From Macrosoma leucophasiata (taxonomy: Eukaryota; Arthropoda; Insecta; Lepidoptera; Hedylidae): a DNA stretch of 64,000 bases. The notes beneath the pieces are model-generated. The model was not told where the DNA came from and did no database searches. It worked only from the letters and a program-made list of their open reading frames with translations. The position numbers were made by a program, and so were the translations under genes. The stretch covers positions 6,386,001-6,450,000 of the forward strand of contig JAWQUS010000030.1 in the NCBI GenBank assembly GCA_036365455.1, in the 5' to 3' direction. Shown piece by piece: positions 53,331 through 64,000 of the stretch; position 1 is the stretch's first letter, and each line of letters starts with the position of its first letter.

Positions 53331-54674
53331 CAATGTAAACTCAAACTCAAACTCAAAAATTCATTTAATCACTTGGAAATAATAGAATTTCCTTGTGATA
53401 GGTCAAATTACAAATATAAAATTAAAGCGAATAACAACTGATACCTACGTTGATTAATATGTCAAAGTAAACAAAATAAAATAAATAATAGTCCAAAAAT
53501 CCGCTGTGTACCATTCTGTGGCAAATACCAATATTTATTTGTAAAATCCGAGCTTTTACACTAACAAATATATTCCGTAAATTCTTATCTACATTGTTTG
53601 ATTACAACATCAACTATAGTGTGAAATTACTCATAATAACATTAATAACACTGGATAATGCGAAATTGATTTACGAGAATGCAACACGTTAGATCTTTAT
53701 GGCTTTAGTAATATTGCTTAACCATAATTGCAAATGAAATTAGTTCTCTCGTGTACGAAAATAAAGTTCAATTTTCCATAAAAGATGACCAGGAGAACAT
53801 ATCGGCCTATTAAGTTATGAAACTGGTGATTCGCGTCATAATACATTTCGCATCCGTTAGTTGAAATACGTAAAATATCTTCTTTAAATTAATTTACTTG
53901 AAATGGATTATGTAATCGAAGAAGAAAAACACTCCTGACCCAAAAAATAAGATTTATGATTTAAATAAACTGCAAATTTACATATTTTGCATTGGTAGAA
54001 AATTAAAACACTTATGTATACCTACCTCAACAATAAATATTGCACATCGAGCATAGGAAGGAGACTACGGCTTATTTCCGATCTGTAGAGCGTTATCTCT
54101 TTCGCACCGTACTACCGTACCGTATTTGACGTTTGTCGACCCGACCATTTTGATCAAGTTTTGACCACTACCGGACTGTCAGTGCTTACGTAGGCAGTGC
54201 GCAACAGAGATAATGCTCTGCGAAGTCGAAACGAGCCGATCGTCTCTTTCGCAGACTCGATGTGCAATATTTATTGATGAGCACTGACACAATGAAGAAT
54301 TTTATGATGAAAATAGGTATGCTGTTAGTCTTGAACAAAATCTGAATCTAAATAGATGTCCATATATTTGTATACTGCCAATTAATCTGGTAAATAGCCC
54401 TTGTCAGCGTATTAACAAGGCACAGCGGGTGATACATAAATAATTTAAGAACTAATGTATGCCACACACGTTACGAGTTACGAGTAATCGCTACGAACAA
54501 ATTATACAGTTTAAGATGCTACAGCAACGGTTGTATGAAAGAAAACAAGATCACTACACACTGGTTACATGATTATAATAATATACTGATATGGTTGACA
54601 TTATGGTACAACATTTCTGCAAAATTATTTATACGCAGGATAAATTTAATCTGAATATACTCCATTCCTTCGAA
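53331..54674. other. Intergenic DNA, nothing recognised
   Basis: Begins with a short (caaact)n stretch at 53337-53360. No open frame or recognised repeat. Confidence 0.4.
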
Positions 54675-55027
54675 GCGCGCATGGCCCAGCGGCTGGTGTA
54701 GATCGTAAGCGATCTGCTCGGTTGTGCACTACGGGCGCGGTCGGGTAGTGTGATGGGTGACCGCTAGTGGCAAATTAAATGCGCGTTTCCGTGCTTCGGA
54801 GGGCACGTTAAGCCGTCGGTCCCGGTTGCTATCGATGGATAGCAGTCGTTAAACCTTGTCGGAGGCCTTATGGGTTTGAAAACATCCGACAGTGGGTTGG
54901 CCACTAACCCACCCTCCTCCACCAATCCGCATTGGAGCAGCGTGGTGGAGTAAGCTCCAGGCCTCCCCCCAAAAAGGGGAGAGACTCGTGCTCAGCAGTG
55001 GGACGTATAATGGGTTGCCATTATTAT
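54675..55027 (+). repeat. SINE-C, full length
   Basis: gcgcgcatggcccagcggct and ggtgtagatcgtaagcgatc form the head, then gcgcgtttccgtgcttcgga, ggttgctatcgatggatagc, ttggagcagcgtggtggagt and cagtgggacgtataatgggt, ending in attattatt. Other copies at 18040, 39320 and 62680 are on the minus strand. Confidence 0.8.
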
Positions 55028-55525
55028 TATGTCTCTCGTCAGCACGGGGTCCAATTTGAACCCCGGACCTTTGTCAGGCTTGCGCGGGGACATGGGGAGT
55101 CCAACACGTAGAGGCCCTTTCGAGAATTTTGATCTACTTTGTAATGGGTTATATTCGGCGGGACCTCTCTCTGGCTGCATCAATAGTTAATACAGACACA
55201 GACAGACCCCGCAGAATATAATGGGACTATTGTAATGAAAAGTGTTTTGCCAAACATTGGGCTATGTGGGTGAACTGGGGGGACTAGCTGGCTGGGCCTA
55301 TGGAGTGAGATCCGGCACCTGCCTATATTCAACATCTCACATTATCGAATCCTACTTTAGGCAGGTGGTGACTCGCCTCTCCTTGGTGGGCCCCCCAAAC
55401 AGCCAACCCGATGGTCGACGGGGGGCAACACTGTTGAGAGAGGCTGGGGGTGTCGAGAGGTGTGGCCCCGGTTTCACCATCACGAGCGAGTAATCTCGAG
55501 CTCGGGGCGGGCTTCCCCGCTATTA
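55028..55525 (+). mobile_element. TAA-flanked retroelement, copy 2
   Basis: It starts tctctcgtcagcacggggtc directly after the ATT tail of SINE-C and ends gcttccccgctattat. It matches 36927-37416 almost perfectly in the opposite strand. The pair cacctgcct (55316) and aggcaggtg form an internal stem. The near identity shows recent movement. Confidence 0.7.
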
Positions 55526-55815
55526 TGCCTTTAGACACTTCCACCCCCGAGTGTATGGCTCTTGCAGAAATTTAGACAACAGCCTATTATCTAAATTTCT
55601 GCAAATGCCATACCTCTAGCGCCCCACTCGGACCGGCCAATGAAGGCAAGCCAGAGGTGAGAGACCTGATGCTCTGTCCGGCCGTACCTCTGTGTGGCGG
55701 ACGAGGCGGAGCCCAGTTCTCTCGGAGGAACTCGAGATGATGGTAGGGGGTGGTGTCGCTACTCACCAACAGCTCGCCACAAGCTGCTCTGCCCCCCCAT
55801 TATTATTATTATTAT
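55526..55815 (+). mobile_element. Second ATT-flanked module
   Basis: Between ctattat at 55519 and (ATT)n from about 55798 lies GC-rich DNA with a hairpin (gcagaaatttaga 55564-55576 with tctaaatttctgc 55590-55602), gagagacctgatgctctgtc and ctcggaggaactcgagatga. It may be the remainder of the preceding element or another TAA-targeting unit. No gene. Confidence 0.45.
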
Positions 55816-55916
55816 TATATACTCCATTCTATCAGAGAATCATGCCAAGATTTGTACAAAAATATGAACAGTGGCGTAACAGCTATGTAACAATATTTCC
55901 AGAACCTTTTTTATTT

Positions 55917-56181
55917 ATTGAAGGTGACAAACAAGCATGCAGTTCACATTGATGTTAAGTGATGACTACAGCCTATAGACACTTACACAATGACCAGAGG
56001 TCAAAATGCAGATACGTTGCCACTCCTGAGGCCTAAAGTGTTATGCCTCTGTGCCGGAAATTACAGGGCCGTACATTACCACCTGACCGGTGCTGAACAC
56101 TACCATTTAGCGGCAAGTATATTGATAATGCGGTGGTGCCTACGCCCGCGAGCTCAGTTACTGGAGCTCTACCACCAGTAA
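55917..56181 (-). repeat. SINE-B, near full length
   Basis: gaaggtgacaaacaagcatg to gagctctaccaccagtaaaa; about nine bases around ggaacacgatag are deleted. Confidence 0.8.
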
Positions 56182-56184
56182 AAG

Positions 56185-56640
56185 CAACAAAAGTTGCAGC
56201 CAATAGACCAATTACAATAACCAGAGGTCAAACTGCAAATGAAGAGACCTGAGACCTTAATTGATATGTCTCTGTGATAGCTATTACGGGGCCACACACA
56301 CATTACCACAGAACTCGATAGTTCTGCACTACCCTTTGGCGGCAGATATATTAGGTAATTTACTTAATCGTATGGCGTTTTACAGGATAAAGGCATTTTA
56401 CAATAAACTAAAACTTAAATTAATAATTAATAAATTACAACTCAACATCCAGGTTGTGCAACCAGTCTATAGCTTCGGGTTTGAGGTCGAAGAGGTCCAT
56501 TGGGTCACCCTGATAAATTCGGTTTGTTTGTAGGGTCTTGGAAGGTGACACGATGCCCCGCAGTTGCGGTGCAGTAATGCGGTGATTCTACGCCCTCGAG
56601 CTCCTACACTGCAACCACCACTGCAAACTAAAGAACATTT
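56185..56640 (-). repeat. SINE-B, second diverged copy, interrupted
   Basis: 56185-56365 (gttgcagccaatagaccaat, accagaggtcaaactgcaaa, tggcggcagatatattaggt) is the tail-to-middle part. About 200 bp of other DNA intervenes, with tcgggtttgaggtcgaagag. The head part resumes at about 56568 (agtaatgcggtgattctacg, ctcgagctcctacactgcaa). The insert is unidentified. Confidence 0.55.
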
Positions 56641-57426
56641 TCCGATTTTTTTAATATTTTTATCTCTCCGTAATAAAAAGTTTAAAGTTTAGTACCTACG
56701 TAGAGATTCGTATGTTGAAAGGAAAAATTATTTCACTGAGGGGTATATTTCAAGTCCCAGGAAATGTTTTTTAGGTTCTCTAGGTAATATTTCAAATTTA
56801 TTTTACCCTGTAGGTACCTTTGCCATTTTTATACACAAATCAATGTACGTAATTTGTCATTATTTTTTTGTTACTACAACGTTTACTTGTGAACGGGCAT
56901 GGTACCAACAGCATATACCTACATATTATAAGTACATTAGCAAACGCACGCAGTAGACGCAGATTAATATTGTTACTAATCGATGCTCAGTTATTAAAAT
57001 TAAATATCATGAATTAAATTCTCCAATAACGTATTCGTTCTCCGCATACCTGTTATACATTTTCAGATATCTTGATATGTGACATCCGCGAGCCTGTGGG
57101 AAAAGTAGACAGGTGTTGTCATTTATCGTTTCAAGAAACGCTACCAGCTACAATTACCTCGAATACTCAATTGATATTGCATTTTATGACGTTAAATTAG
57201 AGCCTATAATGCCTTGACGGGGCGTATAAGCAATTCTACTTCATAACTAAATACGGCGCCGAGTCAAACGAAAGGCTAAGTGGTATCAATACAGTTAAGG
57301 ACATCGATGTGCTTGTATAAAATTAATTGTATGTCATTGATTTCTTTGAGGCTAAAAAAAGTAATACGTTGCTCGAAAGAACATGTTTAAATGCAGAAAT
57401 AAAACAAGCAGAAAACTGTTTGCTTT
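56641..57426. other. Intergenic DNA, nothing recognised
   Basis: AT-rich, no frame of 60 codons, no recognised repeat. Confidence 0.45.
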
Positions 57427-57706
57427 TTTTGTCATGGAAGTGGTAAACAAGCATGCAGTTCACATTGATGTTAAGTGATGACTGCAGCCTGTAGACACCC
57501 ACACAAAGACCAAGGTCAAAATGCAGATGCGTTACCACTCCTGAGGCCTAAGCTGTTATGCTTCTGTGCCGGAAATTACAGGGCCGTACATTATCACCTG
57601 ACCGGAACACGATAGTGCTGAACACTACCATTTAGCGGCAAGTATGTTAGGTAATGCGGTGGTGCCTACGCCCGCGAGCTCCGTCACTGGAGCTCTACCA
57701 CCAGTA
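57427..57706 (-). repeat. SINE-B, full length
   Basis: ttttttgtcatggaagtggt through ggaacacgatagtgctgaac to gagctctaccaccagtatat. Close to the 38432 copy. Confidence 0.9.
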
Positions 57707-57811
57707 TATTCTATGCTTATAACCATTACTACGATTACAACGATCCATGAGCATTTTAAAAATACGTATCTTCTCCCTGACTGCTCATATACTCTGTGAT
57801 AATTTTTAAAT

Positions 57812-57967
57812 TAAGCCTGGGTTGCACCACGATATTTGCTAAAGTTAAAGCTATTGTAACATTTCACATCCTTCTCTCTCTTAAAGAAATCTGTTAAGGT
57901 TAGAGGAGGATGTGAAATGTTACAATAACTTTAACTTTAACAAATATCGTAGTGTAACCCAGGCTAA
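57812..57967. mobile_element. MITE-2 copy 3
   Basis: aagcctgggttgcaccacga at the left and tcgtagtgtaacccaggcta at the right form inverted ends; gttaaagctattgtaacatt and its near reverse complement extend the pairing inward. Confidence 0.85.
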
Positions 57968-58049
57968 GAATAGACGTTGTTGATAAAACTATTACAAAAT
58001 CAAACCTACACACGAACACTGTAACTAATACCTAAATAAAAATAATAAT

Positions 58050-58290
58050 TCAATGCGAATGTGGATGGTTACAGAAGCCCAGGAAGACCATGACTGACCT
58101 ACTATGAACGCGAATGAATAGGTCGCGTACTGTCCGAAGGTCAAGAGTCGTGGTAATCGGCTTGCATGTATGAAGAGAATTATGAATGTAGAAGGAGCAC
58201 TTAAGGTGTGTCAAGATCAGGATATCTGGCACTCCACATTTTGTGCCTTCCCCGTGAGAAGAAGTTACACATATATAATAATAATAATAA
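58050..58290 (+). pseudogene. Non-LTR retrotransposon 3' end, GRPR-type tail
   Basis: gcgaatgtggatggttacag, agcccaggaagaccatgact and gtcaagatcaggatatctgg match the nested element at 63601-63880, whose frame encodes RGPGRPRLTYHDQIGRVL. Here the frame is broken. It ends in an (ATA)n run near 58277. Confidence 0.65.
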
Positions 58291-59006
58291 TGGGAATAAT
58301 AACCTGGCAACCCTCTTACGAAAAAGTAACATTCCAATCTGCTCCGATTTTATACAACTTTATTTTGCACTCAGAGTTCTTATTTCTTTTAATAATAGTA
58401 ATCAGTCACTTTATAAATACAAAATAAGTGCAGTGATTGATGATTTCGAGCATAACAAACACAGAGTACTATAATACATACTGAAATAGAGACCAATTTT
58501 CGATATCAAAGAAGGCAATAGCTCACTTACGCCGTCTGGCGAGTTTGGTGTTTCGTTTGGAAACTACAACCTAAGGTCAATAGCCCGTGCGTTGCTATTC
58601 CATTATAAAACAGTATTTTGGGCCGCTTTCTGTATATCTTTCTCAACTCTATGGAAAAATCATGGAAAACGCTTAAAAAACACTCTTTTTAAGCAATATT
58701 ACATACGACGCAATTGCAGCATGACATGTATGTACCACGTCTGACAACATAATGAATGAACTTCAATGAACATATTGGAACAAATATGCGCGCCATCTGT
58801 TGTTACGTGTTAGCAACGTTCACTTGACCTTGCATTGATAGGATTGCCATCGCATTAGTACCTACTAAGTTTATACACCCTGATATGATGACAGACAGTG
58901 CAGTGATGACAAATACTGACAATAAACAAATCGTAAAATATGTACAAAATGCAGTGCAAATTAATATAAAACGTTACACGATGGCAACCAACACTAAAAT
59001 CATGGA
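58291..59006. other. Unassigned, possibly partly 5' UTR of the following LINE
   Basis: No gene is seen. The 5' boundary of the LINE at 59007 cannot be fixed from a single copy. Confidence 0.35.
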
Positions 59007-62000
59007 ATGTTAACAAGGGCTAGAGCCAGAAATGCACAGGCAGCACACGCACCACCACCGGACTCGTCGCTGAGCTCCGCCTCGCAGCCGCCGGACGCCG
59101 CCCCTATCGCGAGCGTGTCACCGGCCGCTGTAGTTGCGTCGAGCTCCAGCGACGAGTACTTCTCCCCGGCGCCGTCACCACTACCTGCGCGTCGTCGAGT
59201 GAGACCCCGGCTGCCGGCTAGCTTGGGACCCCGGGATCAAACGGTCCCGAACAGGGACCCCGCTGTCGGTGGTACAGTGCCGCGCATGCGATGGACGCGA
59301 ACAATAAATGAAAACGTCATGCGCGCGTCCCCGTTGTACGCGCGCACACACTTCCACAGAGGGAGGAAGCAATCTCACCTCGTACCGAAGTCGTATGTTG
59401 TCTCTGTTTCAGGTACTTGAACCAGCTGTCAACGTTTCGGCCCAACGACTGCCGGATCAAGTGCGCGTCATTCAGCGTGGCAACATGTTGGATGCCGCCG
59501 CGCTTGATCGGCTACGCACTGAGTCACAGTGTAATCGCGCCACGCCTGACTCGCTATGGAGTGCAGCACCTCCACCACCGAACCCCGCGGCCCGGCCCCT
59601 ATCTCCCGCGATTGTGCTGCACCCCGAAGGTGATGAAGATGATGACGTGATTACAACTGTGAGTTCCCACTGCAGTGAATTATTGAGGAGCGCTCTGGAG
59701 CATGCGCTCTCCGAGTACCGATTTGTACCACCCGATCGTAGACCGCGCTTACCCCGGTTGCCCATGCATAAACGGAACATAGCGCTAGTGAGTGCCCTGG
59801 ATGCGCAACTGTCCACCCACTTTGACAGATGTGAAGATATCGGCGAGGCCCACTCTGTCCTGTACTGCGCGGCTGTAGCGGTGTGTCGCGTAGCTCATGT
59901 CAAGTTCCCAAATATTGACGCAGCTACGCGACACCTGGCAGTGCAGGATTGAGCGTCGCATTGCCGAGACAAGGGTACTCATTGGTAAACTATTATGTTT
60001 CAGGACAGGCAACACACGCCCTAGGGTGATGCGTTTTGTGACACGGGCATTTGCGGGGACTGATGTCAGACCTCTAGACTATGCTGCCCGTGCCACAGAA
60101 CGCATCGACTATCTAAAACAAAAAGTTTACGCATGGACAAACCAGATTCGTCGTTACAAAGAACGCCAAGATCGGTACAAAGGAAACCGCTTGTTCCAAA
60201 GTGATCAAAGATGGGTGTATAGGGAATGGGAGAGAATGGACACTGGAGTGACCGTCATGCGCCCACCGGATGATAGCGCTATGAGTGAGTTCTGGCGTGG
60301 CATCTGGTGGGTGCCTGTCAGTCATTCGGAGGATGACTGGATGGGGGGAGTCAGAGAGGCGTGCGAAACCATTAACGAGATGAATGAAGTAGTTATAACA
60401 CCTGACAACGTAGCTTGTGCAGTCCGCACGGTACCGAACTGGAAAGCACCGGGGTTGGACGGACTGCACAATTTCTGGCTAATAATTCCTATCTACAGGA
60501 ATCACCCATCTGCTCTACAAATCAGGTAACACAGCGGAACCCAAAAACTATAGGCCAATTACATGCTTGACCACTTTATACAATCTCCTCACATCAATTC
60601 TGAGAGATAAAATCTCAAAACACTTAGAAGACAATAACATTATGTCAGCCTTTCAGAATGGATGTAGGAGCGGGTCCCGCGGTGCTAAAGAGCTACTCCT
60701 CATTGATACTACCATTAATAAGCATGTTCGCCGTAACCAAAAGAGCCTCTCCACATGCTGGATAGATTACAAGAAAGCCTACGACTCCGTGCCACATACA
60801 TGGCTCTTGAAGGTGCTTGAGCTATATAAAATAAATACAACTCTGAGGGCCTTCCTGCAGACATGTATGTCGCAGTGGAGGTCCTTAACTATTCAGGGTC
60901 TCGAGGGGCTCTGGAGGCTGGTGAATCTATACAAATTAGAAGGGGCATATTTCAAGGAGATAGCCTGAGCCCCTTATGGTTTTGCCTGGCCCTGAATCCT
61001 CTAAGTACGTTGTAAGAGGCTTCGGGGCTAGGATATCGGCTGCGTAGAGCGGGTCAGGTGATATCTCACCTGTTGTACATGGATGATTTGAAATTATTCG
61101 GTTCTGATAATTCACAACTGGCGAAGCTACTGAAGGTCACTGAAAACTTCAGTAGCTCCATCAGGATGGAATTCGGAATCGAAAAATGTGCAGATATGCA
61201 TGTTGAACGTGGATAGGTATAGGAACCCGAGAGAATACAACTCCCGGATTTCATTTCACTTCGCTCTCTCTACGCATCCAATAATTACAAGTACTTGGAT
61301 ATGTCGGTGGCCTTAGGTATATGCGAGGCTGACATGAGGCAGTCGTTGCAAGAGCGGTTCTTTGTCCGCCTGAAAAAAGTTCTCAAGAGTCTTTTATCGG
61401 GTGGCAATAAGGTGCGCGCCTTCAACGGCTGGGTCATGCTGGTCTTGATATACTCCTTCGGCATACTCAAGTGGACTCAGGCTGATCTGGGTCCGCTCTT
61501 TACTGACATCATACTGGATGCATCACCCGCGCTCGTCGGTTGTGAGGCTGTACATCCCGCGGAGGTGTGGGGGACGTGGCTTCCTTAGTGCCAAAACCTT
61601 GCATAACCGCGAGGTGTGCAGTCTCAGAGATTATTTTCTTTCCGCAGACGGGAAAGTGCATAAGGACGTGATGGCAGTCGACAGCGGACTCACCCCACTT
61701 AATCTGGCTAAAGAGAACTGGCGCAAACCTGTGGTACTCACGACCAGCGACCGCAAGACTGTATGGCAAAGCAAGGAGCTTCATGGCCGCTTCTACCGGG
61801 CCCTTCATGGGCCCGATGTTGATTTCCTGGCATCGGTATCCTGGCTGCGATTTGGTGACCTCTTCGGGGAAACTAAAGGTTTTGTCTTTGCAATTATGGA
61901 CGAAGTAGTTATGACTAATAACTACCATACTTCCGGTAATTCTGAGAGACGATACGGCTGACATATGTCGGGCGTGCCACCGTCCCGGTGAATCTCTCAG

Positions 62001-62670
62001 ACATATAGTGTCCGGCTCTTCAAGTCTGGCTAATGGTGAATATTTGCATAGACACAACCAAGTGGCCAGGATCATACACCAGCAACTTGCTTTGAAATAT
62101 GGTCTAGTGGCCGAGGAAGTGCCATACTACAGGTATGTGCCCGACCCAGTTCTCGAAAATGGTAGTATCACACTGTACTGGGATCGATCTATCATCACTG
62201 ATCGGACTATAGTTGCTAACAAGCCTGATGTAGTGTTGGTAAATCGAACGGAGCGCCGTGCAGTGATCATCGACATTACCATTCCTCATGACGGGAATCT
62301 CGTGAAGGCTGAGAAGGATAAAGAATTAAAATATCTGGATCTAGCACACGAGATTGTCGGCATGTGGCATGTGGATGCGGCGATCATTGTACCGATAGTT
62401 GTATCGGTCAATGGCCTTATCGCTAAGAGTCTCGACCAACACCTTAAGAGACTCGCGTTGGGCGGCTGGGTCAAGGGCTTGATGCAGAAGGCTGTACTCC
62501 TCGACACGGCACGAATAGTGAGGAGGTTCCTTTCTCTGTGTCCCTAACCACCGGTAGCTTGGACCCTGTTCCCGCTGCCGGCGGCAAGCTATTTTTTATT
62601 TTTTTATATATATTTGTTTTTTTATACTTATATATGTAAAAAAATATTTAATTAGTTTAAAAAATAAATG
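59007..62670 (+). pseudogene. Degraded non-LTR retrotransposon of R4/Dong-like organisation
   Basis: One polyprotein is spread over all three frames. From 59007 (MLTRARARNAQ) an Ala/Pro/Ser-rich N-terminus runs to about 59400; a linker follows to 59950. The pre-RT and RT region holds NWKAPGLDG (60438), PKNYRPITCL (about 60541), YKKAYDSVP (60768), QGDSLSP (60953) and YMDD (61076-61087). Then come LSGGNKVRAFNGWVM, a zinc knuckle CRAC...H (61966-62004) and, at the C-terminus, KPDVVLVN with VIIDITIPHD (62221-62289), the PD-D/E motif of restriction-enzyme-like endonucleases; stop TAA at 62545. Damage: at least six frame changes, stops at 61013 and 61214, an apparent deletion after HNFWL (60479), and the fourth zinc ligand Cys replaced by Ser (62017-62019). 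RT before an RLE-type nuclease places it with R2/R4-type LINEs rather than APE-type ones. Not functional. Confidence 0.88.
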
Positions 62671-62679
62671 AGTGGTATA

Positions 62680-62825
62680 ATAATGGCAACCCATTATAGG
62701 TACGTCCCACTGCTGGGCACGAGCCTTCATACTTGCACCCCCCTGCCTTCATACTTCTCTCCTTTTTTTGGGGGGAGGCCTGGAGCTTACTCCACCACGC
62801 TGCTCCAATGCGGATTGGTGGAGTT
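62680..62825 (-). repeat. SINE-C, tail half
   Basis: ataatggcaacccattatag, cactgctgggcacgagcctt and ctccaccacgctgctccaat are the reversed SINE-C tail. The LINE ends at this SINE's AAT tail. Confidence 0.75.
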
Positions 62826-62837
62826 ACACACACACAG

Positions 62838-62902
62838 TTTTAGGTTAAATTTTGTCACATTACATGTGTGTAACGTGTAATGTGACAAAATTTTACCTAA
62901 AA
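62838..62902. repeat. Near-perfect hairpin with 29-bp arms
   Basis: ttttaggttaaattttgtca at 62838 (arm to 62866) is complementary to 62874-62902 with about three mismatches and a 7-base loop. It may be a very small MITE. Confidence 0.85.
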
Positions 62903-63102
62903 GTAGATAATATGACAAACTGTAAAAAAGAATCCTTCGAAATTTGTAAAGATCAGATCCTAACCACTTCCTTGTAACGCGCCCTTGAAAATGTCCGAAA
63001 CACAAGGTTATGAACGAAGTATAATGTTACGTAAAACCAACTAACTGCTGATAAAAAACCTTCAACGCGAATACGTGATCAGATTTGTTTACATTCATTT
63101 TT

Positions 63103-63240
63103 AGGGTTCCGTGCCTCAAAAAGAAAAACCGGAACCTTTATTAGATCTGTCACAGACGACTATTTCTAAAAGTAGGTATCTTCTACTGGACCGATTTTAT
63201 CGGCCCACCGGTCACGATGCAAAACAGTCTGTAATGTTTT
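63103..63240 (+). repeat. Lepidopteran repeat start (AGGGTTCCGTGCC type)
   Basis: tttagggttccgtgcctcaa, aaccggaacctttattagat and ctgtcacagacgac resemble the start of the widespread repeat whose end is at 34045. It fades after about 130 bp. Confidence 0.45.
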
Positions 63241-63474
63241 GTGGGAGGAAATATGTGTGACACACACTCACACTACAAAATCGTCTATTACTACGCAACT
63301 CACACCTTGACTTTAACAAAATACATAACCAATTTCACGCCCACGTTTAAATATCTGGGCGACATGCATAGGACCATTTGGTTTTGTACTTTGACAGAGG
63401 GGAAAGCCTGCATATGGCTACTCCTCTCCGGTCCGCCGTGGCCGGTGGTCGGTGTTTCCCTATGAGTTCCAAGT

Positions 63475-64000
63475 GTAGAAACTCGAGGTCGTAGGCACCA
63501 GCGCGTTACTTAATATACCTATCTGCCGCCAAATGGTAGTGGTCAGCACTGTTATGTTCCCGTTAGATGTATGGCCCCGTAATAACTAACGCAGAGACAT
63601 ATGATATACCTGGAATGTCGAATGAGCGAATGACTAAACAGATATACAATGCGAATATGGATGGTTGCAGAGGCCCAGGAAGACCAAGACTGACCTACCA
63701 TGACCAAATTGGTCGAGTTCTGTCTTATGGTGCGGTCAAAAGTCTTAGGAATCGGCGTGCAAGTATGAAGGTAGATGAGGCACGAGAGGTATGTCAGGAC
63801 TGGGATATTTGGCGCTCTACATTATCTACCTACCCCGTTAGGGACCTGGCGTGAAGATACATACATACATACAGAAACATAGAGACATTACAACTAAGGT
63901 CTCAGTGATGGCAACGCATCTGTACTTTAATCTCTGTGTAGATGTCTTTATGTAACAGTCATCACTTAACATCTATGAGAACTGTGTGCTTGTTTGACAA
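63475..64000 (+). repeat. SINE-B split by a LINE, running to the window edge
   Basis: The 5' part (gaggtcgtaggcaccagcgc to gcagagacat, ending 63600) and the 3' part (agagacattacaactaaggt from 63881 to tgcttgtttgac at the edge) join to give the normal order. Between lies the LINE fragment at 63601-63880. Confidence 0.85.
63601..63880 (+). pseudogene. 5'-truncated LINE inserted in SINE-B, 8-bp target duplication
   Basis: The insert encodes the polyprotein C-terminus (KQIYNANMDGCRGPGRPRLT to TLSTYPVRDLA) and stops with TGA at 63852-63854. It has a 26-bp 3' UTR with (ATAC)n. agagacat is present on both sides (63593-63600, 63881-63888). Relatives are at 58050 and 21595. The endonuclease and catalytic RT parts are absent, so it was truncated on insertion. 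Confidence 0.85.

Noticed and set aside
53337..53360. Telomere-type or satellite repeat (caaact)n
   Set aside because: Only about three units; not the insect telomere repeat TTAGG.
55329..55769. Minus-strand frames of 60-71 codons in the TAA-flanked modules
   Set aside because: They lie in GC-rich non-coding element sequence, differ between modules, and carry no motif.

Overview
The window looks like nuclear DNA of a lepidopteran insect (moth or butterfly). It is AT-rich and gene-poor, and is filled with repeats typical of that order: tRNA-derived SINEs, a very abundant SINE that begins with a tRNA-like TTTACTGGTGGTAGAGC, 3' ends of non-LTR retrotransposons, mariner transposons and small MITEs. 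No prokaryotic feature is present.

One protein-coding gene is clear: an intronless Enhancer-of-split/HES-type bHLH-Orange repressor on the minus strand at 27294-28049, ending in the Groucho-binding WRPW motif. It has a TATA-like promoter, K-box and GY-box motifs downstream of its stop, and two candidate Notch-response modules upstream (one Su(H) site among E-boxes at 28872-28935, and a textbook head-to-head Su(H) paired site at 30433-30465). A second, much weaker candidate is a single-exon 60-codon secreted-peptide ORF at 39813-39995, followed within 8 bases by AATAAA.

Layout. 0-8 kb: AT-rich DNA, an unusual array of short 2-4-nt-loop hairpins with a three-fold ~98-bp tandem repeat, and palindromic MITEs. 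8-23 kb: dense nested SINE/LINE/MITE territory, two tRNA-like sequences, a 1.5-kb foldback element and a 34-nt copy of the 5' end of U2 snRNA. 23-31 kb: a relic mariner, then the comparatively repeat-poor island holding the E(spl)-like gene and its presumed regulatory DNA. 31-42 kb: more SINEs, a polyadenylated ~400-bp repeat with a clear target duplication, a TAA-flanked retroelement and the small secreted ORF. 42-50 kb: three related mariner copies, a tandem repeat with a 523-bp period, and two adjacent palindromic MITEs. 50-64 kb: SINEs, two TAA-flanked modules, a degraded ~3.6-kb non-LTR element of R4/Dong-like organisation (RT with YMDD, zinc knuckle, C-terminal restriction-enzyme-like endonuclease), and nested LINE/SINE insertions at the right edge.

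Apart from the E(spl)-like gene and its control sites, the sequence is mainly a record of transposition. The three mariner copies carry damage at the transposase N-terminus, two of them apparently the same lesion. SINE tails rich in ATT/TAA appear to act as landing sites for other retroelements. Family names such as SINE-A, SINE-B, SINE-C, MITE-1 and MITE-2 are labels used only in this annotation.
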